A stretch of 33,882 nt of DNA from CAZQYB01 sp964582985. Lineage in GTDB: Bacteria; Planctomycetota; Phycisphaerae; Sedimentisphaerales; Anaerobacaceae. Under the pieces are notes generated by a model. It searched no databases. It was not told the origin of the DNA and was given only the letters and a program-made list of their open reading frames with translations. The position numbers and the translations under genes are program-made. Below, piece by piece: positions 1-8,371 of the stretch (its first letter is position 1; each line of letters opens with the position of its first letter). The stretch lies in assembly GCA_964582985.1 (NCBI GenBank), contig CAZOUM010000033.1, forward strand, positions 1-33,882. The letters are read 5' to 3'.

Positions 1-529
1 TTCCAAGAAGAATACAGCCCCAAAGGTAGCTGCGCCAAAGCGGCACTTCGAGCATCTTGACACCTTCAACCAGAACAACTTTTCCGGCACCGTGTGTTGC
101 TCCTACATCAAGGCTCAGGCCAAAAGGAATCTTGACATGGTCAATCGCATCCGGGCCTATGAGAGTGTGGAATAAGGTGCCCAGAAAGAACACAGAGATT
201 GCATACATAGTAAACGGCTTGATGGCCCAATTGACGAAAAGGGTCAGGCCGACGGGCTTGATGTTCTTGCCCGCCTTTAAGACCTCGGCGAAATCGATCT
301 TTACCATAATCGGATACATCATAAAGAACAGGCAAATTGCGATAGGAATTGAGACAACAGGGGCGTTGTTGACATAAATTGCCAGGCTATCAAGATACAC
401 AGCTACTTTTGGGGCGAGCTTGCCCAAAACGATGCCTGCGAAAATGCAAAGAACCACCCAGAGAGTCAGATATTTTTCAAAAACATTAAGGCCGCCATTC
501 GGGCTGGCCTGCGTCTTGTTATTCGACAT
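1..529 (-). CDS. acr3: ACR3-family arsenite efflux permease, N-terminal part (runs off the window)
   Basis: Reading the minus strand from the ATG at 527-529 gives 176 residues with no stop before the window edge, so only the N-terminal part is present. It begins MSNNKTQASPNGG and continues with hydrophobic segments. The text LTLWVVLCIFAGIVLG near residue 22 and WRSYLWGCILLG at the end are typical of ACR3 permeases of the bile/arsenite/riboflavin transporter superfamily, which export arsenite across the inner membrane using the proton gradient. The conserved transport cysteine of the fourth helix lies beyond the window. A palindrome overlapping the promoter 27 bases upstream suggests repression by an ArsR-like regulator. 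The main alternative, a bile-acid:sodium symporter relative, is less likely given these segments. Confidence 0.88.
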   Translation of the reverse strand, partial: MSNNKTQASPNGGLNVFEKYLTLWVVLCIFAGIVLGKLAPKVAVYLDSLAIYVNNAPVVSIPIAICLFFMMYPIMVKIDFAEVLKAGKNIKPVGLTLFVNWAIKPFTMYAISVFFLGTLFHTLIGPDAIDHVKIPFGLSLDVGATHGAGKVVLVEGVKMLEVPLWRSYLWGCILLG

Positions 530-551
530 TGCACAGCTCAAACTAAATTAC

Positions 552-573
552 TATGTGAGTATATACTCATATA
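552..573. promoter_or_regulatory. Palindromic operator candidate in front of acr3
   Basis: TGAGTATATACTCA (556-569) is a perfect 14-bp palindrome. The dyad extends to 552-573 with one mismatched pair (555/570). It covers the likely -10 of the acr3 promoter. AT-rich dyads of this kind are typical targets of ArsR/SmtB repressors, but no arsR gene is visible in the window, so the regulator is inferred. Confidence 0.55.
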
Positions 574-589
574 TTAACATAAAGTTCAA
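560..589 (-). promoter_or_regulatory. Putative sigma-70 promoter of acr3
   Basis: On the minus strand TTGAAC (584-589) and TATATA (560-565) are separated by 18 bases and lie 31 bases before the acr3 start. The -10 lies inside the palindrome at 556-569, the arrangement expected of a repressor-controlled promoter. Confidence 0.45.
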
Positions 590-640
590 GCAAAAGCAAA
601 TATTTTTTCGGGACTCCGCATACCAGCGCAGGTGGCAGGG

Positions 641-2113
641 TTAATATTTTTTTCTAAACCTTGCGGCGGGAATATTGAGGAGCTTGCGATACTTTGCAAC
701 GGTCCGTCGGGCGAGGTTTGTAATGCCGGCTTCCGCTAATTTCTTGCGTATCTGGTCGTCGCTTAAGGGTTTGGTTTTATCCTCGGCATTGATAATCCGC
801 TGGAGCTCGGCCCTTATGGCTTCCCAGCTATGTCCCTTGCCGTTGATATCTTCCATGCCGCCGCTAAAGAATTTTCGCAGCGGTAGTATCCCCCGGGAGC
901 ACTGAACGTACTTGCCGGCAACGGCTCTCGAGACGGTAGCCAGATGGACGCCCACATCTTCTGCGACTTTCGACATCGGCAGCGGCCGAAGGTATAAATC
1001 GCCCTTATCGAAGAACTCCTTTTGATGTTTGACCACTGCTGTTGCAACTCTGAGCAGTGTATTTTTTCGCTGCTCTATTGCATCCATAATCCACTTGGCA
1101 GAGCGGATGTTATTTTGCAGGAACTTTTTCGTTTTTTGGCTGACGCTGCGGTCTTTTGACATTTTTGCATAGTAGTTACTTATCCTCAAGGGCGGCAGAT
1201 TTGAATCGGCCAGGCGGACAGAGTATGCGGGCGAATCATCGATTGATTCTACTATGACATCGGCGGTAACCGGGTAGTTTCGACTGCGGCCCACCTGCAG
1301 GCCGGGGGACGTGTCGAGCTTGCTCATACGCACAATGGCACGATTGACCTCTTCGATGCTGCATTTCATTTTCTTGGCGATATCCGGCAGGCGATTTTCA
1401 AGCAGCTCGTCCATATGTTCGGCGACAAGGCGGGCTTCAAAACTCATATCCTCACCGTTCTGGGCCATCTGGATAAGCAGGCATTCTCTGAGGTCGCGTG
1501 CACCGACTCCGGCAGGGTCCAGCTTTTGGACGAGCTCCAGGGCGTGTTTCAAGTCATCGAGGGTGAAATCATGTCTGTCTTTATTGTGCAGTTGCTCCAA
1601 TCTTACGGTCAGATACCCCCTGTCGTCGGTGTAGTCTATAATCATATTGCCGGCTTTCTTGACCGGCTCGTCGGCCTCGACCAACAGCCACTGCTCACTC
1701 AAGTGTTCGTGCAAAGATTTAGAAGGGGCGGCGGTGTTTTTTATCGCCTCGAGTTTGCCATCGAGCTCGTCGGTTCGAGGGCGTCGGCGGAAAGAGCCGG
1801 ATTCGCTCATATAGCTCTTGAAATCATCGTCAAGACTGTCAAGACGCTCGAAGTCTTCAACCTTGTCTTTGTCGGTGTTGACAACCAAATCTTTCTCGTT
1901 GATATCATCCTGAGGCTGCTGTTCGACAGACTGTGGTTCTTCGGTGCTTGACGGCTCTTCAATTTCCAAAACCGGATTGTTGTTGAGCTCCTGCTCTATT
2001 CTTTCCTGAAGGGCGAGGATTGGCAGCTGGAGAATTTCCATCGACTGAATCATACGCGGCGCGAGCTTCATTCTCTGCTCCAGCCGCATGTGTTGCCCCA
2101 TCTCCAACTTCAT
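641..2113 (-). CDS. rpoN: RNA polymerase sigma-54 factor
   Basis: 490 residues, the usual length for sigma-54. The N-terminal glutamine/leucine-rich region I (about 1-50, with RMKLAPRMIQSMEILQLPI) takes the signal from AAA+ activators. An acidic spacer of region II follows (about 55-135), then the core-binding domain, a helix-turn-helix around SKVAEDVGVHLATVSRAV, and the diagnostic RpoN box ARRTVAKYR at about 468-476 near the C-terminus, which reads the -24 promoter element. The protein directs transcription from -24/-12 promoters, each needing an enhancer-binding ATPase. The gene lies downstream of recR on the same strand with 123 bases between and has its own extended -10. The lptB and hpf neighbours common in proteobacteria are absent. 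Confidence 0.97.
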   Translation of the reverse strand: MKLEMGQHMRLEQRMKLAPRMIQSMEILQLPILALQERIEQELNNNPVLEIEEPSSTEEPQSVEQQPQDDINEKDLVVNTDKDKVEDFERLDSLDDDFKSYMSESGSFRRRPRTDELDGKLEAIKNTAAPSKSLHEHLSEQWLLVEADEPVKKAGNMIIDYTDDRGYLTVRLEQLHNKDRHDFTLDDLKHALELVQKLDPAGVGARDLRECLLIQMAQNGEDMSFEARLVAEHMDELLENRLPDIAKKMKCSIEEVNRAIVRMSKLDTSPGLQVGRSRNYPVTADVIVESIDDSPAYSVRLADSNLPPLRISNYYAKMSKDRSVSQKTKKFLQNNIRSAKWIMDAIEQRKNTLLRVATAVVKHQKEFFDKGDLYLRPLPMSKVAEDVGVHLATVSRAVAGKYVQCSRGILPLRKFFSGGMEDINGKGHSWEAIRAELQRIINAEDKTKPLSDDQIRKKLAEAGITNLARRTVAKYRKLLNIPAARFRKKY

Positions 2114-2165
2114 AGCACCACCAAAAACCTTTTCATCCTGCCCCCCGATTCCTGAATCATTCTTA

Positions 2166-2174
2166 ATTATATCA
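2166..2174 (-). promoter_or_regulatory. Extended -10 promoter element of rpoN
   Basis: The minus strand reads TGATATAAT, a perfect TATAAT with the extended TGn motif, 52 bases before the rpoN start. No good -35 hexamer is seen at the right distance, which an extended -10 can tolerate. Confidence 0.45.
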
Positions 2175-2236
2175 TAACCGTCTTAAGAGATTTCGGCAAT
2201 ACTCGCGGGCTAATTTAAAAACTTCAGGCAAGAAAA

Positions 2237-2842
2237 TTATTCTAACTCTTGTCTGCCGATTATAGCGTCGGTAAGCATTTTGCCGCTTGCGTACTCGATG
2301 GTGGAGCCTGTGGGCAGACCTCTTGCAAGGCGGGTGATTTCGACGCCGGCGTTTTTTAGCAGCGAGCTTATATAAAGAACAGTGCCGTCGCCGGCCATAT
2401 TTGGATTGGTCGCCATTATGACTTCTTTTACATCACCCTTGCGGACCCTCTCGACGAGCTGGTTGATGGTTAAATCGTCCGGCTCAATCCCGTCAAGCGG
2501 TGCGATGTGGCCGCCGAGAACGTGATAGACCCACTTGCAGGCGCCGGTTTTTTCGAGAGCGATGAGGTCTTTCGGCTGTTCGACAACGCAAATCAGGCTT
2601 TTGTCCCGGCGGGGGTCGGAACAGATTCGGCAAATCGTCTCCTCCGAGAGATTGTAGCAGATTTTGCAGTGCTTGGTTTTGTTCTTAACGTCGCTGATGG
2701 CCTTGGCCAGCGCCATGGCTTCCGCCGGCTCGGCTTTTAGTATATGAAAGGCCAGCCGTTCGGCCGTCTTAGGCCCAACTCCCGGCAGCTTCCCAAACTC
2801 CTCGATAAGTCTGCTCAAACTTTCCGTATATGCAGTACTCAT
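2237..2842 (-). CDS. recR: Recombination mediator RecR
   Basis: 201 residues, the family's usual length. An N-terminal helix-hairpin-helix (LPGVGPKTAERLAFHIL, about 19-35) binds DNA. A four-cysteine zinc finger follows (CKIC ... CRIC, about 59-74), then a Toprim domain beginning ICVVEQPKDLIALE and the C-terminal Walker-B-like segment. RecR works with RecO and RecF to load RecA at single-strand gaps. The usual dnaX-ybaB partners are not next to it here; upstream is a divergent ECF sigma gene. The start at 2842 gives the canonical N-terminus although no strong Shine-Dalgarno sequence precedes it. Confidence 0.96.
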   Translation of the reverse strand: MSTAYTESLSRLIEEFGKLPGVGPKTAERLAFHILKAEPAEAMALAKAISDVKNKTKHCKICYNLSEETICRICSDPRRDKSLICVVEQPKDLIALEKTGACKWVYHVLGGHIAPLDGIEPDDLTINQLVERVRKGDVKEVIMATNPNMAGDGTVLYISSLLKNAGVEITRLARGLPTGSTIEYASGKMLTDAIIGRQELE

Positions 2843-3133
2843 GATTTATGGCCGGCATCACTACAGCAACAGGTAATTTCAGAATGTTCATAATACTGTG
2901 CTGTCTACCAATGTCAACTGCCAACGATGTGCGAAAAATGCACGTGTTATATCACTTTCGGAAGGCTTCTATTTTTGTGGACCTTAAAGAGGGCGGAAAT
3001 ATTATAATGAGGAGTTTATTTAATGAAAGGTCCGCGATGGCCAATATGATTCTCCGAAATTTCCGAAAAATTTTATAGTAGGCTGTCACTATTTTTTCTT
3101 TATGACCGTCTGTGTTAGTGAAGGAGATGGCAA

Positions 3134-3661
3134 TTGAGTAAAGCCGAATCGCGAAACAGCTATGAAGCTGAGAATAGGGCTGAGCCGAACGAAACTGTGA
3201 CACCTCAGATGCTTATGAGTAAGTATGCGTCGGTGGTGCTGGGTTTCTGCCTGGCCAATGCAAAAAACTTTCACGATGGCGAGGATATTATGCAGGAAGT
3301 TTTTTTGAAAGCGTTTACGAAACTGGGCACTCTAAGAGACCGCAGCCGTGTGCGTCCCTGGCTGCTGAAGATTGCCCGGCGAACGTGCATTGATTATTAC
3401 CGCGAACGTCGGCCCGCGCAGAGGATGCCGGAAGAGGTAGCAGCCCGGCCGGATTATGGAAATGAGCATATCATACGTTTGCATACAGCCATCTCCAAAC
3501 TACCCAAGCATTATCGCGAGACGATAACCCTTTATTATCTTGACGGCCAAAAGTGCGCCAGCGTAGCCCGAAGCTTGGGCGTCAAAGAAGCGGCGGTAAG
3601 ACGTCGATTGGTCAGGGCCCGCCTGATGCTGCACGATTTGCTGTCGGAGGATGAATCATGA
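3134..3661 (+). CDS. ECF-type RNA polymerase sigma factor
   Basis: 175 residues. Sigma region 2 (about 25-90) contains DGEDIMQEVFLKAFTKLGTL, the core-binding and -10 recognition helices. Region 4 (about 112-165) has LPKHYRETITLYYLDGQ and a helix-turn-helix ending VRRRLVRARLMLHDLL. The start is a TTG at 3134 with AAGGAG at 3121-3126; an ATG at 3127 opens a frame that stops after four codons, so TTG is preferred. The stop overlaps the ATG of the next gene by four bases (ATGA). This coupling to a zinc-finger membrane protein is the usual sigma/anti-sigma arrangement and predicts that the sigma factor is held at the membrane until a signal releases it. Confidence 0.93.
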   Translation: MSKAESRNSYEAENRAEPNETVTPQMLMSKYASVVLGFCLANAKNFHDGEDIMQEVFLKAFTKLGTLRDRSRVRPWLLKIARRTCIDYYRERRPAQRMPEEVAARPDYGNEHIIRLHTAISKLPKHYRETITLYYLDGQKCASVARSLGVKEAAVRRRLVRARLMLHDLLSEDES

Positions 3662-6600
3662 GCGATAAAAACGATTGTCAAAATCGGCGTGAAGCAATCG
3701 CGGCCTTCGTGCTTGGTGAATTAGGAGCCAAGGCCGCTGACGAGCTCAAGAAGCATATCGATGCCTGCGAAACCTGTCGCTCTCTCTATCAGGCGCTGTT
3801 GGACGAAGAGGAAATGATTCAATCGGCGTTCAAAGCTATAGGCGATAGAAGCGAAAGCATACAAGAGGACCTTGTTGAGCAGTCGGATAAACATCCAGCA
3901 GCTTTGGAAGAAGATATGCGGCCAAGAAGAAGCACTGGTATTTTGAGCGCTATTATGAAGAGCAGGGTGGCAAGGCTTGCTGCGGCGGCGGTGATANNNN
4001 NNNNNNNNNNNNNNNNNNNNNNNNNNNNNNNNNNNNNNNNNNNNNNNNNNNNNNNNNNNNNNNNNNNNNNNNNNNNNNNNNNNNNNNNNNNNNNNNTTTG
4101 AGCGCTATTATGAAGAGCAGGGTGGCAAGGCTTGCTGCGGCGGCGGTGATACTTATCGCGGTGCTTATAGGCATATATCAGGGCGGCGGCGTTGAGAGCG
4201 TGGCATTGGCCGAGGTCTTTGAGAATATGAAGAAGATGCCCTGGATGCACCAGATAAGCACCGGATTTGAAAGGGGCGTTACGGGAACAGCAGAGCAGTG
4301 GGCCAACTTTGAATCTAACGTTTGGATGCTCAAGGGACATGATGGTAAAGTTAATTACTGGGATGTTGGAAGAAAGGAAAGATATGCGTACGACCCTGCA
4401 TCAAACACGATTACAGTCTCGCGCCTGAAAGGCGGTACCCCGTTGGATTTATCATCGCCTGTTGCTATGCTGGAAAGTATGACAGAAAAGCTGACTGAGT
4501 GGGGGGCAGAAATCGTCGCAAAGTCTGGCAGGTACAAGGGCAAAGTGGTCGCAGTTCAGGAAATATCGCTTACACAAAACAACATTAGTAACAAGTGCAG
4601 GTTTTTTATAGACCGCAAACGACGCGTGCTATTAGGTGCGCAAATCAAGGGCACTGACCTGGCCGGAAATGTCGTAATGGATGGAAATATTGAATTTGAA
4701 TACCCGCCAGACGGGCCGAAGGATATCTATGCCCTTGGCGTGCCGGCTACAGCGAAGGTTGTGGTTGAGGGAACCGAACCTGATGTTCAACTTGCCGCTG
4801 AATCGAAGCGGGTCGAGGCGATGTTTGCTGCTCGTGATATTGACGGCTTGGTAACAATGCTCGCAGAGGCTAAATTTGAAGAAGGCAGGGTACTGGCGGC
4901 GAATTATCTCGCCCAAATCGGGGATTCGCGGGCGATTGAGCCTTTGGAGATATTGAGTGCCCAGTGGAGCGGTGATGAGCAGGATAATCCCTATGCAGCG
5001 GCAATTAGGGAAATCAAAACACGGCTTGAGCAGGAAACGACCGATGTGGTGGTTAAAGGCGACGAGGATTCAACTGAGGACAAGGCGGCCACATCTTTGA
5101 CCCCTGCGCTTGGCCTTACAGGCAGCGGCAGCGTATATGACCATTTCTTATTCACACGGATAAACAAAGAGGATGGGCAAAAGAAAACCAAAAACCTGGT
5201 GATTGCCAGGGTTACAGTCGCGGGATTCGAATTACGGGAAATCGATACCGGCCCTTATGATGGCAAGCCCGGGTATCGGTGGGAGTATCCGTTATGCGTA
5301 GTCGGCGGAACTTTATACTGTAAAGAATGGAGTGACTCCGGGAAAGGTTTGATTTCGCTGGATTTGTCGACAGGCGAGACCGGCAGAATAGGGAATTTGC
5401 CGGAGCTGCCTTTATCTTACTGGAGTTATCTTTCACCTTGCTGCTACTATGACGGCCGCCTGTATGCCCTCGTTGGCGGCACGAAAACGCTCCAGGTGCT
5501 GGATTTTCGCAAGCGTGCTTACCGCAATATCGCAGCGATTGAGCAATGCTGGGGACATGAACCAATCGCCGTCTCGCCTGACCATAAGCGGATTGCACTC
5601 TTTGCATTTGACCCCAATAGAAGTGCAGCAATACTGCTCAGGATAGTCAATGTTGAATCCGGCGAAATTTCATATCCGATTGAACCGTTTGAATCCAGGG
5701 TATCACTTTCCAATTCGTTTCGTGGTGGGGGAGGTTTCATCTCGCTGCTGCCTGTGATTTGGCTCGACGGCGAGAGGGTGCTTTTTGTCCGAGCAGGGTC
5801 TTCTGAATTGCCTGCCAGGCTTGTCTGTGTCAATGTTACCACCGGCGATATGAATGACGTCACCCCACTGCCGGGCAGATCCTCCCCAAGTGAAGTTCCC
5901 CTAATTCAGGACAACACGGGGGCAGGCCCGCTAATCTACAAAGACGATGATGATGAGGACCGGTATAGGGTAGATGTGGCAGCTGGTAAACTGGTTGAGG
6001 ATGACTGTATCGGCGGAGATTATTATCTGTACGACGGGCATTTGTTTGACGACTTCAAGGAGTTGGCGGCGGTAAAACGCGAAGACGCAAAAGTTTCTCC
6101 TGATGGTAAACGCGTCTTATGGGTCAGCGACGGTAAGCTCTTTTATCATGATTCTGCCGGTGAGGCTCCGGCGCCCGTTTTAGAGCAAGGCACCGCAACG
6201 GGTGGATACAGTCTGCTCTGGGTTAAAATTGAAGACCTGAAGGCGCCGGCGGCTGCGGCGGTTCTGCCGGCCGGATGGATAGCTTTCAAGGACCGTCCGT
6301 CTGAGCCGCGGGATAAGGGTTCCAGTCGTAGTCCCAGGCCCGCTCGCGAAAATATCAATGACCACCTGACATTCACAGTCGAAACCGATAAAGACACCTA
6401 CCTGCATCATGAGCCTGTTGAAGTCACGCTCACAGTTACAAGCATAAGTGACAGGGACATTGAACTTGTTGCCCCAGTTGTTTTCGACCCTGTTACAGGA
6501 AGTATCGTTCGACTCGGCCTGCATTATCCGAACGGCTCGGCATCCATTGACTGTGGTGCGCAGCCTTATGCACCCAAAGAAGAAAACATTGTATTAAGGC

Positions 6601-7565
6601 CGGGTGAATCTGTAAGTGAGGCCGACATACTCGAGGTTTCGCGAGTCGGGGAGTACCGAATCGGATGCGAATATAAAGGATATAAGGGCAACTGGCAGGG
6701 AAAACTGGGTGATAGTGCCGCCTTTGAGGTAAAGCCGATTGACTCAGCTGAACAGGAACGAGTGCCTTTCGAGGCCAAGTTCAACCGGCTGATGGAGAAG
6801 TTCCGCTACCAGCGCAGCATCGCACCGGACTGGGACGGTTATCAGCCAACGGTCGCAGACGATATAGTAGGTATCAGGGGAATGGGGGCGAAGGTCGCGC
6901 CTTATCTTATTGAAGCTCTTAAAGACGAGAACGATGCCGAAGCTCGGGAAGTGTTCTACCGGACACTGACGGATGTGGCGGGTCCGGAGGCGTTGTCCTT
7001 CTTCCAGGGTCGGCTTATGCACGGTTCGAAGGATGAATGTAAGCGGGCTTGTAACTGGCTTTACGAACTTTATAGCAAAGGAAAGGATGGAAGTGCTGAA
7101 GCGCTGGCGACCCTTCTTTCGGCTATGAAGCATAAGAACACCGATGTTCGCGACAAGGTAGCCGGTGTTCTTAACAACATATATGACCCAAATGTTGAGA
7201 GTTGCTTCAAGAGAGCTGTTGAGGATGAAGATAGGGGTATCCGTATGACGGCGGCGCGCTACCTCGCCGCGGCAGAGTGGCTTGATTTGGATGAATGGCT
7301 GGACGTGGCAGCCAAGACGCCTACTAAGGCCCGTTACCTTGCAGCCAGGTCAATCATCAAGCAGTTGGAAAAGTATTGGCACATCAGCAAGGGACAGCTC
7401 CCGAAGGTCAGATGGGAAGAAGTGTCCAAAAATCCGGAGAAGCTGGAGCAGTATCGCAAGGTAGTACAGGCCTGGCAGAAGTGGTCAAACGAAAACCCGC
7501 GCTACTCGTCTGGGTTCTTCGACCGCGACCGTGAGCACTGGGGGGTTCTTCGACCGCGAACGTGA
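3658..7565 (+). CDS. Giant membrane-anchored anti-sigma-like protein: zinc finger, TM, LolA-like, beta-propeller, HEAT repeats (interrupted by an artefactual N gap)
   Basis: The frame is cut by 100 N, but removing the gap and one of two identical 55-base copies joins both halves in the same frame into one protein of 1250 residues. N-terminal ZAS-type zinc finger: H33-x3-C37-x2-C40. One transmembrane helix at about 105-122. The outer part looks like a LolA-like beta domain (about 130-320), a helical HEAT-like patch, a beta-propeller-like region (about 430-800), an Ig-like domain (about 850-950) and HEAT-like repeats (about 1010-1195). The cytoplasmic zinc finger should bind the ECF factor encoded four bases upstream; the outer part would sense or act in the periplasm. 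Domains after the TM are judged by eye. The last residues (HWGVLRPRT) appear frameshifted by a tandem duplication. Confidence 0.8.
3942..4151. repeat. 55-base identical contig ends flanking the N gap
   Basis: 3942-3996 and 4097-4151 are the same 55 bases, ending and starting exactly at the gap borders. Both copies sit in the same reading frame of the anti-sigma-like gene. A terminal overlap of exactly 55 is what a de Bruijn assembler run with k=55 leaves between neighbouring contigs, so this is not read as a biological repeat. Confidence 0.9.
3997..4096. other. Assembly gap (100 N)
   Basis: Exactly 100 N, the conventional filler for a gap of unknown size. Given the identical flanks, the true sequence most likely has no missing bases here. 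Confidence 0.97.
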
Positions 7566-7572
7566 GCACTGG
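7513..7572 (+). repeat. Imperfect tandem duplication at the 3' end of the anti-sigma-like gene
   Basis: A 29-base unit (7513-7541) recurs at 7544-7572 with one mismatch (7529/7560) and a period of 31. Because 31 is not a multiple of three, the frame shifts and stops at 7565. With one G fewer in the G run at 7541-7545 the frame would continue through the second copy and end HWLKEPSS with the TAG at 7591-7593. Confidence 0.75.
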
Positions 7573-7613
7573 CTGAAGGAACCGTCATCATAGGACAAGC
7601 GACTTTGTAGATT

Positions 7614-7645
7614 AAGGCCGGGCTTATTGGCTCGGCCTTTTGTTT
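7614..7645 (+). terminator. Rho-independent terminator after the ECF/anti-sigma operon
   Basis: AAGGCCG (7614-7620) pairs with CGGCCTT (7633-7639). The stem continues with a G-T, G-C and C-G pair around a six-base loop (TTATTG) and is followed by TTTTGTTT. Confidence 0.85.
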
Positions 7646-7892
7646 GCGCATGCCCGATTGTTCAATCGGCTCAGCCGGTTTGCAAAAAGATATGACGAGC
7701 GAAAAATTTCGAGTTTGGCTGAATTATTGTATTAGTTATGTTCGCAGACACAGATATAGCAATTTTTATGGGTCGCGGTTATCAGATGAAGTAAATCCAA
7801 TTTGCTTTTTCAGCTTAACTTATGCTGAATTTGTGACGATACAGGAATAAAATTACGCAAAAGCGTATCGGCTTGAATTTAGGAGAATTAAG
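7646..7892. other. Intergenic stretch without a recognisable gene
   Basis: The interval between the terminator and the STAS gene holds only a 68-codon open frame (7644-7850) that resembles no family and lacks a good ribosome binding site. The Shine-Dalgarno sequence of the next gene (AGGAGAA) lies at 7881-7887. Confidence 0.6.
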
Positions 7893-8228
7893 ATGGGGAT
7901 TCAGAACTGGTCGGACGATATTATTCTGGTGGATTTGCCCCAGGAACCGGAAATGGCAGACGAGCTCAAGACCGTTACAGGGATGGTTCGTGATAGAGGC
8001 AATTGTGATGTGGTGATTGATTTTTCCAGCGTCGATATTGTGACTTCTTCAAGCCTGTCAAAGCTCCTGAAGCTGCGGAAGTTATCAGGTGATTGCGGGC
8101 ACAGGCTTGTTTTTTGCAATGTGGCTGCCGCAACCAGAGGCATTTTCACGGTGACCGGTCTTGACGGTGTTTTCGAAATCGTCGATGATAAATTCGTTGC
8201 GTTGGCAAGCCTCCAGGTCGTCAGTTAA
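7893..8228 (+). CDS. STAS-domain protein (anti-sigma factor antagonist type)
   Basis: 111 residues, a single STAS domain. The pattern CDVVIDFSSVDIVTSSSLSK (about 37-56) matches the beta strand and loop that carry the phosphorylatable serine in SpoIIAA/RsbV-type antagonists. The following KLLKLRKL helix and VFCNV strand complete the fold. Such proteins bind and neutralise HPK-type anti-sigma kinases or act in partner-switching complexes. No kinase or phosphatase gene adjoins it, so its partner is unknown. AGGAGAA lies just before the ATG. It is separated from rnc by a good promoter and is probably a monocistronic unit. Confidence 0.8.
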   Translation: MGIQNWSDDIILVDLPQEPEMADELKTVTGMVRDRGNCDVVIDFSSVDIVTSSSLSKLLKLRKLSGDCGHRLVFCNVAAATRGIFTVTGLDGVFEIVDDKFVALASLQVVS

Positions 8229-8247
8229 GGGAATCTGATTACCGGTC

Positions 8248-8276
8248 TTGACAAACAGCTCTATTTTGCTTATTAT
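8248..8276 (+). promoter_or_regulatory. Strong sigma-70 promoter of rnc
   Basis: TTGACA (8248-8253, perfect) is followed after 17 bases by TATTAT (8271-8276, five of six). Transcription would begin near 8282-8284, so the mRNA leader opens almost directly with the hairpin at 8291-8342. Confidence 0.75.
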
Positions 8277-8290
8277 AATATGGGTTTCTG

Positions 8291-8342
8291 GCGAGCCGGT
8301 TACAAAGGTCGCCGAAGGTGGCGGTTTTCGTAACCTGCTCGC
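8291..8342 (+). promoter_or_regulatory. 52-nt leader hairpin upstream of rnc, candidate RNase III autoregulation site
   Basis: Positions 8291-8313 pair with 8320-8342 across 23 stacked positions: 18 Watson-Crick pairs, three G-U pairs and two single mismatches (8297/8336 and 8304/8329), with a six-base loop. It starts about 8 nt after the predicted transcription start and ends 29 bases before the rnc ATG. No T run follows, so it is not an intrinsic terminator. E. coli rnc mRNA is cleaved by its own product in a leader stem; a similar loop is inferred here. Confidence 0.65.
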
Positions 8343-8371
8343 AGGCTTCTAACAAAAGTTGGACTTAATAA

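Noticed and set aside
57..377. 106-codon plus-strand open frame at the left edge
   Set aside because: It is the shadow of the minus-strand acr3 gene, which has clear family sequence in its own frame and runs off the window.
2848..3078. 76-codon plus-strand frame between recR and the ECF gene
   Set aside because: No family sequence, a poor start and low-complexity content; the interval is better read as a divergent promoter region.
7644..7850. 68-codon frame after the terminator
   Set aside because: It begins inside the terminator T run and lacks a ribosome binding site and any resemblance.
8291..8342. Hairpin as terminator of the STAS gene
   Set aside because: No T run follows and it lies downstream of a strong promoter; a leader element of rnc fits better.
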